NCBI GenBank assembly: GCA_045600025.1
Contig: JAZRXC010000008.1
Location: forward strand, 1-54,047
Origin: UBA3774 sp045600025
Lineage (GTDB): Bacteria > Bacillota > Clostridia > Lachnospirales > Lachnospiraceae
Reading direction: 5' to 3'
Length of the DNA stretch: 54,047 nt
Shown: positions 17,010 to 26,307 of the stretch, piece by piece
Layout: each line of letters begins with the position of its first letter
Position numbering within the stretch: the stretch's first letter is position 1
The notes under the pieces: generated by a model
Databases searched by the model: none
Told to the model about the DNA's origin: nothing
What the model saw: only the letters and a program-made list of their open reading frames with translations
Program-made: the position numbers and the translations under genes

Positions 17010-19472
17010 TTATTTATTATTATTTATCCAATCAACAGCTTCCTGCCTCATCTTGTATTTGAGAACCTTTCCTGCTGCATTCATTGGAAATGTTTCTACG
17101 AATCTAATATACTTCGGAACCTTGTGTCTTGCAAGACGCGAACTTGCAAATATTTTCATATCCTCCTGCGTTGCAGATGAACCTTCCTTCAGGATGATAC
17201 ATGCCATTGCCTCTTCTCCCATGACTTCATCCGGAACTCCTATAACCTGAACATCGCTTACTTCCGGATGAGTATAAAAGAACTCTTCTATCTCCTTGGG
17301 ATACAAATTCTCTCCGCCGCGGATAATCATATCCTTGATTCTGCCGGTAATCTTGTAATTGCCGTCTTCATCAGCTATAGCCAGGTCACCCGAGTGAAGC
17401 CATCCCGCCTGATCCACCGTCTCAGCGGTAGCCTTCGGCATCTTGTAATATCCCTTCATTGTGTTGTAACCCTTTGAACAGAATTCACCGCTCACGCCTG
17501 CCGGAAGCTCGGCTCCTGTCTCCGGATCCACAATTTTACACATGACATGCGGAAATGCATACCCGACTGTTTCCGTTCTTACTTCAAGTGAATCTGTCCA
17601 AGCCGACATAGTGCTGCCGGGTGCGGATTCCGTCTGTCCGTATACACTGACGATGCCTCGCATATTCATCTCCGCAGGATCTGCTGCTCTCTTCATGAGT
17701 TCAGGCGGACAACCCGAGCCTGCCATGATACCGGTTCGCATGTGAGAGAAATCCGTCTTACGATAATCGGGATGATCAAACATGGCAATGAACATGGTGG
17801 GCACACCATTGAAGCAGGTAATCTTCTCCATGTTTATACATGCAAGTGAAGACTTCGGTGAGAAATACGGCAGCGGCAACATAGTCGTGCCGTGCGTCAC
17901 TGAAGAAATCATAGATAACACCATCCCAAAGCAGTGGAACATCGGCACCTGAATCATCATCCTGTCTGCCGTAGAAAGTCCCATGCGGTCTCCGATGCAT
18001 TTTCCGTTATTAACTACGTTGTAATGGGTAAGCATAACACCTTTTGGAAAACCTGTAGTACCTGAAGTGTATTGCATATTGCATACATCGTTTGTCTTAA
18101 CTGCCGCTGCAAGTCTGTTTACCTCGCTCCGTGCAACATTTTCGCTTCTTGCCATAGCCTCTTCCCATGTCAGACAGCCGTCCATACGAAAACCGACTGT
18201 AATTACATTTCTCAGGAAAGGAAGCTTCTCACAGTGGAGAGGTTCACCCGGCAGAGCCGTTGCCAGTTCGGGACAGAGCTCCTGTATTGTCTCCTTGTAA
18301 CTGCAATCCTTAAATGATTCAATCATGACCAAAGTATGCGTGTCAGATTGTCTGAGCAGATACTCTGCCTCATGTATCTTGTATGCGGTATTAACTGTTA
18401 CCAGCACTGCGCCTATCTTGGTCGTAGCCCAGAATGTAATGTACCATGCCGGCACATTGGTCGCCCATACGGCAACCTTGCTGCCCGGTCTCACACCGAG
18501 TGCAATGAGTGCTGCCGCACATCTGTCAACATCATCTCTGAATTGCTTGTAAGTCCTCGTATAGTCAAGTGTCGTATATTTCAGGCAGTATTGGTCGGGA
18601 AATTCCGTAGCCATACGATCCAGCACCTGTGACAATGTCAGATCAATGAGCTCGTCTTTCTTCCAGACATATTCGCCCGTACCGTCGTGGTTAGGATAGA
18701 GTTTCTTTTTCAGGCGCTTTCCCGCAGAAAATCTCCCCATGAATCTGACAAAATACGACAGTATTACATCCGGATCTATGCAGCCGGCCTCTTCATTATA
18801 TACCAGCGATACACAGCCGTGATAGTCTATTGATGCAAGCGCACCTAAAATCTCGGCAAATGGAAGCCTGCCTTCACCTATAATGGTGGGGTTGCCGTTT
18901 TCATCATGATCACTTATATGTACGTGCTTTACATAAGCCCCCAGATGTCTGATTGTATCTTCCGGTGTTATATGCTCATAATATATCGGTGCATCAACTG
19001 CCCACAGAGCACCGAGTTCGTCTTTTGCATACTTATCAAGCAAACTGCGGAGAAGATCGGTATCCGCATAGATGCCCTGCGTCATTATCAGTATTGATAT
19101 GCTCTTACCTCTGACCAGTTCCAAAAGCAATTTTATATTTTCATCGATAATGTCTGTTTGGGTTGTTGCAAAGACTGCAATATACTCTGTTCTTAAATTG
19201 ACTGCGCATTCAACAGCGCATTTTGCTTTCACTAAATCAAGTGACGCACTGATGTCTATGCCGGTATCTATACATACGAGCTTTATGCCTCTGTCTCTGA
19301 GCAGGGAAAATGAGCCATTGATATTGCGCAAGCTAAGAGGACCACCTGTCATGTCTTCTCTGTCCTGTGGTCTGAAAAGTTCGATATTCCTGATTCCGGA
19401 ATCGGCAGCAAGATCTATCAGTTCATAATAGCTCTTGTCGCCAAAGCCTTCAGAAGAATACGAAAGCTCCAT
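17010..19472 (-). CDS. TIM-barrel (xylose-isomerase-like) / acyl-CoA synthetase fusion
   Basis: 820 residues. Residues 1-250 resemble the xylose isomerase-like/AP-endonuclease-2 TIM barrel (NIELFRP at 29-35, WAVDAPIYY at 157-165, HVHISDHDENG at 183-193, GEGRLPFAEIL at 199-209). Asp160, His185 and Glu200 could bind metal, but two positions where Glu is usual read Thr/Met (about 130) and Val/Tyr (about 224), so catalysis is unsure. Residues ~275-820 are a complete AMP-forming acyl-CoA synthetase: YTSGTTGFPKG (468-478), VYGQTES, WLHSGDLA, GRIKDMIIRGGENLYP and AAGKVLKYKM. GGAGCAGTTATA precedes ATG, which overlaps the previous stop by 1 nt. No frameshift separates the halves. I do not know this architecture as a characterised protein. 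Confidence 0.85.
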   Translation of the reverse strand: MELSYSSEGFGDKSYYELIDLAADSGIRNIELFRPQDREDMTGGPLSLRNINGSFSLLRDRGIKLVCIDTGIDISASLDLVKAKCAVECAVNLRTEYIAVFATTQTDIIDENIKLLLELVRGKSISILIMTQGIYADTDLLRSLLDKYAKDELGALWAVDAPIYYEHITPEDTIRHLGAYVKHVHISDHDENGNPTIIGEGRLPFAEILGALASIDYHGCVSLVYNEEAGCIDPDVILSYFVRFMGRFSAGKRLKKKLYPNHDGTGEYVWKKDELIDLTLSQVLDRMATEFPDQYCLKYTTLDYTRTYKQFRDDVDRCAAALIALGVRPGSKVAVWATNVPAWYITFWATTKIGAVLVTVNTAYKIHEAEYLLRQSDTHTLVMIESFKDCSYKETIQELCPELATALPGEPLHCEKLPFLRNVITVGFRMDGCLTWEEAMARSENVARSEVNRLAAAVKTNDVCNMQYTSGTTGFPKGVMLTHYNVVNNGKCIGDRMGLSTADRMMIQVPMFHCFGMVLSMISSVTHGTTMLPLPYFSPKSSLACINMEKITCFNGVPTMFIAMFDHPDYRKTDFSHMRTGIMAGSGCPPELMKRAADPAEMNMRGIVSVYGQTESAPGSTMSAWTDSLEVRTETVGYAFPHVMCKIVDPETGAELPAGVSGEFCSKGYNTMKGYYKMPKATAETVDQAGWLHSGDLAIADEDGNYKITGRIKDMIIRGGENLYPKEIEEFFYTHPEVSDVQVIGVPDEVMGEEAMACIILKEGSSATQEDMKIFASSRLARHKVPKYIRFVETFPMNAAGKVLKYKMRQEAVDWINNNK

Positions 19473-20746
19473 TATAACTGCTCCTTGCTTGCTATCTTAT
19501 TAAGTGCGTTTACATAGGCTTTGATACAAGCACCTATAATATCTATTGATCTGCCTACTCCTGTATAGAGTCCTTGGCTGCTACGCAGTCTTACAAGAGC
19601 CTGACCAAGTGCATCACGGCCTTCTGATACAGCCTTAATCTGGAAATCCTCAAGTTCATAGTGGTTGCCTGTTATACGCTCTATAGCAAGGAATGATGCC
19701 GCTATAGGACCATCCCCCATAACAACCTCCTCCAGCATACGTCCGTTTTTGCTCAGTCTGATATGAGCCGTAGAAGTCATAACCGAACCGGTGTTGATAG
19801 TATAACTATCAATTTTGAATACCTCCGGTACTTCCTCATTAAAAGCCTCATCTATCTCGGAATCATTATCCGTATCCTGCATGCTGACCTCATTGTCAAA
19901 AGCAGATGTCTTGCTCTTGCCGGTCTTGCACATCCATCTTATGCGGCTGATAGTTGCAGCCGTTTCCGCCGATTTGAGATTCACCTGCACTCCGAAGTCT
20001 GACTCTCTTTCAAATATAACTCTTGAGATGTCATTCATAAATGCAGTATCTATTGCAAATGCGGCAGCTTTGAGTTCATCGGCTCCCGCCTGCATAGCTT
20101 CTATCAGACATGCTGCTGCCATAGTGATATCATTTGCGCAGCCGGCTCCGAGCTTTACCAGTTCAAGCTCTGGGATGCTCTCCTTTAGTCCGCTTATGAA
20201 GCGGCCGAATTCCGCAGGAAGAATCTTGCCCGACTCGTCGTACAAGGTGATTGTCTTGGCTCCTGCTTTCACTGCATCCTTAAGCACTTCATGCAGGAAG
20301 TCAGAATCTGCACGTGTCGCATCCATTGCTACAAATTCAATGTCATCGCAAATGCTGCTCATGTACGAGAGACTGTCATTTATCAGTTTTCTCATACCAT
20401 CCTGCTTGAGTCTGTAGCTGTACTCCATCTGTACCGTGCTGACAGGTAATGCCAGAACAAGTCTCCCTCGTTTGGCTTCTGCGATTGCACCACTTACCGT
20501 GTCTATGTTTTCCTTGTCAGGTTTTACATAGACTGCAAGCGTTGCATTTTTCACTATGCCTGCTATGGCTTTGAGCCTCAGGATATCTGATTTATCATCA
20601 TCGACACCGGTCAGAGCTATCACATCAACACCGATATTATCGAGTAATTCTGCTATCTCGGTCTTTTCTTTAAAAGTCAGTGAAAACCTGTCTCTGTGCC
20701 GTGCTTCCTGAAGCATGGTCATATCACATATCTTAATTTGTCTCAT
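19472..20746 (-). CDS. Catalytically degenerate isopropylmalate-synthase-like protein with LeuA allosteric domain
   Basis: 424 residues. The N-terminal ~270 residues align by eye with the HMGL/2-isopropylmalate synthase barrel, with DATRADSDFL retained. But the DTTLRDGEQ motif reads DMTMLQEAR (Arg lost), and the metal-binding HCHND reads GCAND, so both His are lost. The C-terminal ~115 residues form a well-kept LeuA dimer/allosteric domain: GDGPIAASFLAIERITG, SEGRDALGQALVRLRS, GRSIDIIGACIKAYVNALNK. That domain binds leucine in true isopropylmalate synthases. The likely role is therefore sensing or scaffolding, not condensation; this is inference. It overlaps the gamma subunit by 14 nt and the next gene by 1 nt. 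Confidence 0.8.
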   Translation of the reverse strand: MRQIKICDMTMLQEARHRDRFSLTFKEKTEIAELLDNIGVDVIALTGVDDDKSDILRLKAIAGIVKNATLAVYVKPDKENIDTVSGAIAEAKRGRLVLALPVSTVQMEYSYRLKQDGMRKLINDSLSYMSSICDDIEFVAMDATRADSDFLHEVLKDAVKAGAKTITLYDESGKILPAEFGRFISGLKESIPELELVKLGAGCANDITMAAACLIEAMQAGADELKAAAFAIDTAFMNDISRVIFERESDFGVQVNLKSAETAATISRIRWMCKTGKSKTSAFDNEVSMQDTDNDSEIDEAFNEEVPEVFKIDSYTINTGSVMTSTAHIRLSKNGRMLEEVVMGDGPIAASFLAIERITGNHYELEDFQIKAVSEGRDALGQALVRLRSSQGLYTGVGRSIDIIGACIKAYVNALNKIASKEQL

Positions 20747-21278
20747 AATCCAATCCCAGTTGTATTGCCTTCATGTTGATGTCAAACATATCCGCTTTCT
20801 TCGGCGGAATACATTTGGCAAGTCCCGCTTTTATTGAATCTATATCCGTATCTTCGAGTACCTGGAGCACCTTACCCATGATGATCATATTTGCCAGAAC
20901 AATCATATTGTTGTCGGAAGCCATCTTTGACGCCGGAATGTAATATACATCAACATCAGTTCTCTTGACCTTTCTCTCAATCATGGTAGAGTCAATAAAT
21001 ATCTTTCCGCCGGGTGTTACTTTGTCTTCATACTTATCCAGTGATGGAAGGTTCATGCAGATAAGAACGTTGGGATTTGCAACAAGCGGTGAACCGATAA
21101 GATGGTTCTCACTTACAACAACACCGCAGTTGGCCGTACCACCACGCATCTCCGGACCATATGAAGGAAGCCAGCTTACATTATAACCGTCAAGTAACCA
21201 TTTATATGCCAAAACTTTACCTGTGAAGAGAAGGCCCTGTCCGCCAAATCCTGAAATCAAAATCTGAGTGGTTGTCAT
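20733..21278 (-). CDS. 2-oxoacid:ferredoxin oxidoreductase, gamma subunit
   Basis: 181 residues with the gamma-subunit signature ILISGFGGQGLLFTGKVLA at the N-terminus and SWLPSYGPEMRGGTANC, as in KorC/VorA/PorC proteins. It forms one quarter of the enzyme that converts a 2-oxo acid, CoA and ferredoxin to acyl-CoA, CO2 and reduced ferredoxin. It overlaps the beta gene by 4 nt. Confidence 0.93.
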   Translation of the reverse strand: MTTTQILISGFGGQGLLFTGKVLAYKWLLDGYNVSWLPSYGPEMRGGTANCGVVVSENHLIGSPLVANPNVLICMNLPSLDKYEDKVTPGGKIFIDSTMIERKVKRTDVDVYYIPASKMASDNNMIVLANMIIMGKVLQVLEDTDIDSIKAGLAKCIPPKKADMFDINMKAIQLGLDYETN

Positions 21279-22030
21279 TTGTTTTCCTCCTCCTTAGCCG
21301 ATCTGTCTTTATATACTCCGAGCGGATAATAAGGAATCATATCGCTCTTTACCCACTCTAAAGCTTCCTTGGGTGTCATACCCCAGTTGGTAGGGCAAGC
21401 GGATATAACCTCAACGAGCGAAAATCCTTTGCCGTCAATCTGATTCTGGAAAGCCTTCTTAATAGCTTTCTTAGCTCTGTTGACATTTGCAACATCGCAT
21501 ACAGCAACTCTCTCAATATACTCAGGTCCGTCCAGCTGTGAAAGCATCTCGCATACTCTGATGGGATAACCTGCTGTCTTTACGTCTCTGCCGTAAGGAG
21601 AGGTCTGCGTAACCTGACCCGGGAGTGATGTGGGAGCCATCTGTCCTCCGGTCATACCATAGATTGCATTGTTTATAAATACAATTGTAATGTTCTCATT
21701 TCTTGCTGCAGAATGGACTGTTTCAGCCATGCCGATAGAAGCGAGGTCGCCGTCGCCCTGGTAAGTAAACACAATGTTCTCAGGATTTGCTCTCTTGATA
21801 CCGGTAGCAACTGCCGGCGCTCTGCCGTGAGCTGCCTCTACCATATCACAGTTGAAATAATCATAAGCCATAACAGCGCACCCTACGGGAGCGATGCCTA
21901 TAGCCTTACCTTCGATACCGAGCTCATCGAGTGTCTCGGCAACAAGTCTGTGTATAATTCCGTGAGTACAGCCGGGGCAATAATGCAGCGGCACATCACA
22001 CAGTGCATGAGGTCTCTCAAATACTATCAT
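21275..22030 (-). CDS. 2-oxoacid:ferredoxin oxidoreductase, beta (TPP) subunit
   Basis: 251 residues. The thiamine pyrophosphate site is visible as GDGDLASIGM followed by NNAIYGMTGGQMAPTS, and the [4Fe-4S]-proximal Cys as HYCPGCTHGI. The split into alpha, beta, gamma and a separate ferredoxin is typical of 2-oxoglutarate or branched-chain enzymes. The neighbours, especially leucine dehydrogenase, favour branched-chain substrates. Its start overlaps the alpha stop. Confidence 0.93.
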   Translation of the reverse strand: MIVFERPHALCDVPLHYCPGCTHGIIHRLVAETLDELGIEGKAIGIAPVGCAVMAYDYFNCDMVEAAHGRAPAVATGIKRANPENIVFTYQGDGDLASIGMAETVHSAARNENITIVFINNAIYGMTGGQMAPTSLPGQVTQTSPYGRDVKTAGYPIRVCEMLSQLDGPEYIERVAVCDVANVNRAKKAIKKAFQNQIDGKGFSLVEVISACPTNWGMTPKEALEWVKSDMIPYYPLGVYKDRSAKEEENK

Positions 22031-23094
22031 TATCTGTTACCTCCTTCTGCTATCTTCTCAATGACGTCAAGTATCTCATATACATCCGGGAGCACTCCTC
22101 CGGTTCTGTTATAGAGTGATACAGGTACCGAACACTCTGTTGCAAGCTTGATGTCTTCTATCATCTGACCCATATTGAGCTCCACTGCAAGGATGTGCTT
22201 GCAATGTGATGCTGCCTTTGCAAATGCAGCCTTAGGGAAAGGCCACAATGTAATAGGTCTTATAAGTCCCGCCTTGATACCTTTTTCTCTGGCCTTTTCT
22301 ACTGAACTGAGTGATATTCTGGCTGTTATACCTGTCGCTGCGATAATGATATCCGCATCCTCTGTCATGTATTCTTCGTACATAACTTCGTTCTCTTCAA
22401 TAATTTTATATCTCTCGTAGCGCTCAAAGTTCTTCTGCTCGAGCTCATCCGCCTTAAGATACAGAGAGTTAACTATGTTGTGCTCTCTCTCCATCTTGGT
22501 TCCTGTAACTGCCCAAGGCTTCTCAGGCGCCTGCTTTACTGCAAAATCAAATGTTACCGGCTCCATCATCTGACCTGTTGTACCATCTACGAGAATCATT
22601 GTAGGAACTCTGTACTTATCAGCAAGGTCAAAGCCCTTAATAGTAAGCTCAGCCATCTCCTGAACGGAATAAGGAGCAAGCACTATCAGGTGGTAATCTC
22701 CGTGTCCGCCGCCCTTAGTAGCCTGGAAATAATCAGACTGTGAAGGCTGAATGCCGCCGAGTCCGGGACCGCCGCGCTGTGCATTTACGATTAATGCAGG
22801 TAAATCAGCGCCTGCCAGATATGAGATACCTTCCTGCTTTAAAGATATGCCCGGTGAAGATGAAGAAGTCATGACTCTCTTTCCGGCCGAAGATGCTCCG
22901 TATACCATGTTAATAGCAGCAATCTCACTCTCTGCCTGAAGGAAGGTACCTCCTACCTTCGGCATACGTTTTGCCATATAAGCAGCTATCTCGGTCTGGG
23001 GAGTTATCGGATAACCAAAATAATGTCTGCAGCCTGCTATGATGGCTGCTTCGGCAATTGCTTCATTGCCTTTCATCAATACTTTCTCACTCAT
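22030..23094 (-). CDS. 2-oxoacid:ferredoxin oxidoreductase, alpha subunit
   Basis: 354 residues with the alpha-subunit pattern: KGNEAIAEAAIIAGCRHYFG YPITPQTEI near the N-terminus, then TSSSSPGISLKQEGISYLAG, NAQRGGPGLGGIQPSQSDYF and a C-terminal transketolase-like domain ending NRTGGVLP. Length and motifs match KorA/VorB. It lies 4 nt after the ferredoxin gene. Confidence 0.93.
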   Translation of the reverse strand: MSEKVLMKGNEAIAEAAIIAGCRHYFGYPITPQTEIAAYMAKRMPKVGGTFLQAESEIAAINMVYGASSAGKRVMTSSSSPGISLKQEGISYLAGADLPALIVNAQRGGPGLGGIQPSQSDYFQATKGGGHGDYHLIVLAPYSVQEMAELTIKGFDLADKYRVPTMILVDGTTGQMMEPVTFDFAVKQAPEKPWAVTGTKMEREHNIVNSLYLKADELEQKNFERYERYKIIEENEVMYEEYMTEDADIIIAATGITARISLSSVEKAREKGIKAGLIRPITLWPFPKAAFAKAASHCKHILAVELNMGQMIEDIKLATECSVPVSLYNRTGGVLPDVYEILDVIEKIAEGGNR

Positions 23095-23098
23095 AAAC

Positions 23099-23305
23099 TC
23101 ACCTCTCTACCGTAATGCAACAGTCAGGGCACATAGTCGCGCAGGATTTGCAGCCCAAACACTGAAAAATATTTACTGTCTCCGCAGGATGATGACCCTT
23201 CAGATTAATTTTGTCATCAGCAATTCTGATCAGATTCTTGGGGCATGCGTCTACGCATAGTCCACAACCCTTGCAGGAATCTGTCTTGATAGTTATTTTT
23301 GCCAT
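23099..23305 (-). CDS. 2x[4Fe-4S] ferredoxin, delta subunit of the oxidoreductase
   Basis: 68 residues with two cluster motifs, CKGCGLCVDACPKN and CLGCKSCATMCPDC. It is fused to nothing and sits directly before the alpha subunit. It should carry electrons from the TPP subunit to an external ferredoxin. Confidence 0.93.
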   Translation of the reverse strand: MAKITIKTDSCKGCGLCVDACPKNLIRIADDKINLKGHHPAETVNIFQCLGCKSCATMCPDCCITVER

Positions 23306-23325
23306 ATTGTCCTCCTTAGCCTTAT

Positions 23326-23994
23326 TTATATTCCAGGTATCAGCTTCTGCAATTCCATTGCGAAAGGATAAGGTACCTTATTGCTTAATGTTTCATCCAG
23401 CCTCGCATCGTAACTTGTAGCTACAATATTCAGCTTCATCCTATCTGCAGCCTCCGCTGCATATGAAAGTGATTTGATAACATCCTCAGGCTGTGTATCG
23501 CGTCCGAGATTTGAATTATTTATTATTCCGGTAAATCTGATTCTGCCTGCCTGCTCTATCTCATCTTTGATGGCCAAAAGGTCATCTACGGTCCTTGTCA
23601 GCGGCCTGTAGCAATTGATGACCATGTACATATCGTAGTTGCCCTCGGTCTGCAATGCTCCGGAGAGTCTGCCTAAGGCGAGTGCCCCTCTATCATCTCC
23701 GCCCACGTCCACTATCACACTTTGATTGCGATCATCTATGATAGAGTACATCTCCTGAGGAAGCGCCGGTGCATCTACATTTGTATTGGCAAATGCCGAA
23801 CAAATCAGCTTGATGCCTCTTTTTTCAAAATCCTCTTTTGAATCAAGGGTTCTGAAATACGGATTGACTATATCAAGATCGGCAACTGCCGTATTTGCTA
23901 TCTGTTTCTTTAGTTCATATGCCATATTTACGGCTATATTTGTCTTGCCGCTGCCGTAGTGACCGCATATGAGTGTAACCCTCTTGAATTCCAT
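23326..23994 (-). CDS. MinD/ParA/CobQ-like P-loop ATPase
   Basis: 222 residues. It has Walker A CGHYGSGKTN (deviant Walker type), a switch-I-like DLDIVNPYFRTLD, and VIVDVGGDDRGA as the Walker B/switch II region. Related proteins load metal clusters, partition DNA or place proteins; the role beside a 2-oxoacid oxidoreductase is unknown. It lies 8 nt after the second XRE-cupin-synthetase gene and 20 nt before the ferredoxin. It could be an assembly factor for the iron-sulfur enzyme, which is inference only. Confidence 0.8.
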   Translation of the reverse strand: MEFKRVTLICGHYGSGKTNIAVNMAYELKKQIANTAVADLDIVNPYFRTLDSKEDFEKRGIKLICSAFANTNVDAPALPQEMYSIIDDRNQSVIVDVGGDDRGALALGRLSGALQTEGNYDMYMVINCYRPLTRTVDDLLAIKDEIEQAGRIRFTGIINNSNLGRDTQPEDVIKSLSYAAEAADRMKLNIVATSYDARLDETLSNKVPYPFAMELQKLIPGI

Positions 23995-24002
23995 CTTATC
24001 TC

Positions 24003-26288
24003 CTACAGCAGATTTCTCTGAATCTTTCCGCTGGCGGTCTTGGGGAGACTGTCACAGAATACAACCTTCCTCGGATACTTATATGGCGCAGTATGATTCA
24101 TGACATATTCCTGAATCTCTTTTTTTAGTTCCTCTGTGGGCTCGGTTCCTTCAATCAGGACTATGCTTGCCTTAACTATCTGTCCTCTTACAGGATCAGG
24201 TTCCGGAGATACGCCGCATTCAAGTACATAAGGGAGTTCCATGATGGTATTTTCAACCTCGAGCGGTCCTATGCGATAGCCGGATGATTTGATAACATCA
24301 TCAATTCTTCCGGTGAACCAGTAGAATCCGTCTTCGTCTTTCCACGCAGTATCGCCCGTATGATAATAACCACCGTACATAACCTTGTCTGTCGCTTCGG
24401 GTCCGTCATAATAACCGGTGAACAATCCGCATGGCCCCCCGTGCTTGATATTGATACATATCTCGCCGGTCTCGCCGGTAGGAACTTCCTTACCGTCCTT
24501 GCCCATAAGTATTACGTCATATATCGGTGCCGGCTTTCCTATAGAGCCTACCTTGTGCTGAGCACCTACAAGGTTGCCCATAATCATGGTACTCTCGGAC
24601 TGGCCGTAGCCTTCGAGAATCTGAAGTCCGACTTCATTCTTAAACTGTCTGTAAACTTCCGGATTGAGGGCCTCTCCCGCCGTAGTCATATGCTGTATAC
24701 TGCTCAAATCATACTTAGAGATGTCCTGCTTTGCAAGCAATCTGAGTATGGTCGGAGGTGCGCAGAATGTAGTGATATGATACTGCGCAAACATAGGCAG
24801 TATATCCTCTGCATTGAATCTGTCAAAATCATATACGAATATCGCGGCTTCACACAGCCACTGTCCGTACATCTTGCCCCACATGGCCTTTGCCCAGCCG
24901 GTATCGGATATGGTAAAATGCAGTCCGTCAGGATCTACATCGTGCCAATACTTAGCGGTGTGGAAATGTCCCAAAGGATATTTGTGGTTGTGCACAACCA
25001 TCTTGGGATTGGAGGATGTACCTGATGTAAAGAACATAAGAAGCGAATCCTCTCCACCCGGTGAATCATCCTTTCTCTCATATGAAGCATCAAAAGTTCC
25101 CACTTCATCGTCATAGGATCTCCAACCGTCTTTAGTGCCGTTTGTAATAATCTTGTTTTTTATCTTGCCGTATTTTGAAAGAGCTCTGTCTGCCTCATCT
25201 ATGACCTCACCGTCAGCTGTGCAAATGATGGTGCTGACTCCTGCGGCATTTAGCCTGTATTCTATGTCATGTTCCTTTACCTGGATAACCGTAGGAATTG
25301 CTATGGCGCCTATCTTGTTAAGTCCCAGCATAATGGGCCAGAACTGATAATTTCTTCGAAGAATGAGAAGTACTCGATCACCCCGACCAACTCCCAGTGA
25401 CGCAAGATAATTGGCAGCCCTGGCTGATTGCTCCTTCATATCTTTAAAGGTAAAACGTCTCTCAGTCTTGTCCTCCGATATATGAAGCATAGCGAGCTTA
25501 TCCGGATGTTTTGTTCCGAGCTCATCCATTATATCATATGCAAAATTGAACCTCTTTGTATTCTTAAACTCAATCTTGGTAGGAGTACCGTTTCCGTCCT
25601 CTTCAACATCAATAAACTTGTGATAGAGTCTCCTGCTCTTTGTGTGCTGCTTACCTTCTGTCTTTATCTTGGGATCTGATGTGAGCTCAGGGATAGGCTC
25701 ACCTGCGGGATTGAGTACTATAGCATAAAATGAGCAGCTCTTGCCATTCACCGCTATCATGCCGTGCGGTGTATTAGAGTCAAGATATATAGAATCACCG
25801 GGGCCGAGTACTTCTCTGTGCTCACCTACCTGAACCATCAGATTGCCTTCTATGACTATATCGCATTCCTGTCCATCATGAGTAGTAAGCTCTATATCGT
25901 TCTGGACATTATTTGCATCATAATCGCTTCTGACAAATAGCGGCTCAGCTATTCTGTTCTGGAATGCGTAGGCCATATTGAAATAGGTCATGCCGTGAGC
26001 GGAGGATACCTCTTGGCCTGAACCGGCTCTTGTGACAGTAAAAGACTTCAGCTTCGGGCTGTGGCCTTCGATAATATCGGTTACATCTACGCCGAATACG
26101 GTAGCGCATCTGTAAATGAATGAGAAGGTCAAATCTCCTGTTCCTGCTTCGCATGCTATGTATTCGTCATTGCTGACACCTGTCTTGTCCGCCATGTATT
26201 CCGTTGAAAAACCCTTGAGTTCTCTCAGGTCTTTTATTCTGGATGCTATCTCACTGATTTTTAAATCTAATCCGGATGTATTTGCCAT
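24003..26288 (-). CDS. XRE-cupin-acyl-CoA synthetase triple fusion, copy 2
   Basis: 761 residues. An N-terminal XRE helix-turn-helix (about 10-66, IKDLRELKGFSTEYMADKTG) is followed by a cupin barrel (about 120-190, VQVGEHREVLGPGDSIYLDS, TPHGMIA) and an AMP-forming synthetase of the acetyl/medium-chain type (about 215-761). Synthetase motifs are intact: FFTSGTSSNPKMVVH, GYGQSESTMI, YYHTGDTAW, GRIDDVIKSSGYRIGP, PKTASGKIQRNLL. XRE-cupin proteins are usually free-standing metabolite-responsive repressors; here the regulator is joined to the enzyme. The protein is closely related to its upstream neighbour along its whole length. Confidence 0.9.
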   Translation of the reverse strand: MANTSGLDLKISEIASRIKDLRELKGFSTEYMADKTGVSNDEYIACEAGTGDLTFSFIYRCATVFGVDVTDIIEGHSPKLKSFTVTRAGSGQEVSSAHGMTYFNMAYAFQNRIAEPLFVRSDYDANNVQNDIELTTHDGQECDIVIEGNLMVQVGEHREVLGPGDSIYLDSNTPHGMIAVNGKSCSFYAIVLNPAGEPIPELTSDPKIKTEGKQHTKSRRLYHKFIDVEEDGNGTPTKIEFKNTKRFNFAYDIMDELGTKHPDKLAMLHISEDKTERRFTFKDMKEQSARAANYLASLGVGRGDRVLLILRRNYQFWPIMLGLNKIGAIAIPTVIQVKEHDIEYRLNAAGVSTIICTADGEVIDEADRALSKYGKIKNKIITNGTKDGWRSYDDEVGTFDASYERKDDSPGGEDSLLMFFTSGTSSNPKMVVHNHKYPLGHFHTAKYWHDVDPDGLHFTISDTGWAKAMWGKMYGQWLCEAAIFVYDFDRFNAEDILPMFAQYHITTFCAPPTILRLLAKQDISKYDLSSIQHMTTAGEALNPEVYRQFKNEVGLQILEGYGQSESTMIMGNLVGAQHKVGSIGKPAPIYDVILMGKDGKEVPTGETGEICINIKHGGPCGLFTGYYDGPEATDKVMYGGYYHTGDTAWKDEDGFYWFTGRIDDVIKSSGYRIGPLEVENTIMELPYVLECGVSPEPDPVRGQIVKASIVLIEGTEPTEELKKEIQEYVMNHTAPYKYPRKVVFCDSLPKTASGKIQRNLL

Positions 26289-26307
26289 CTTAACCTCTTA
26301 ATAATGA

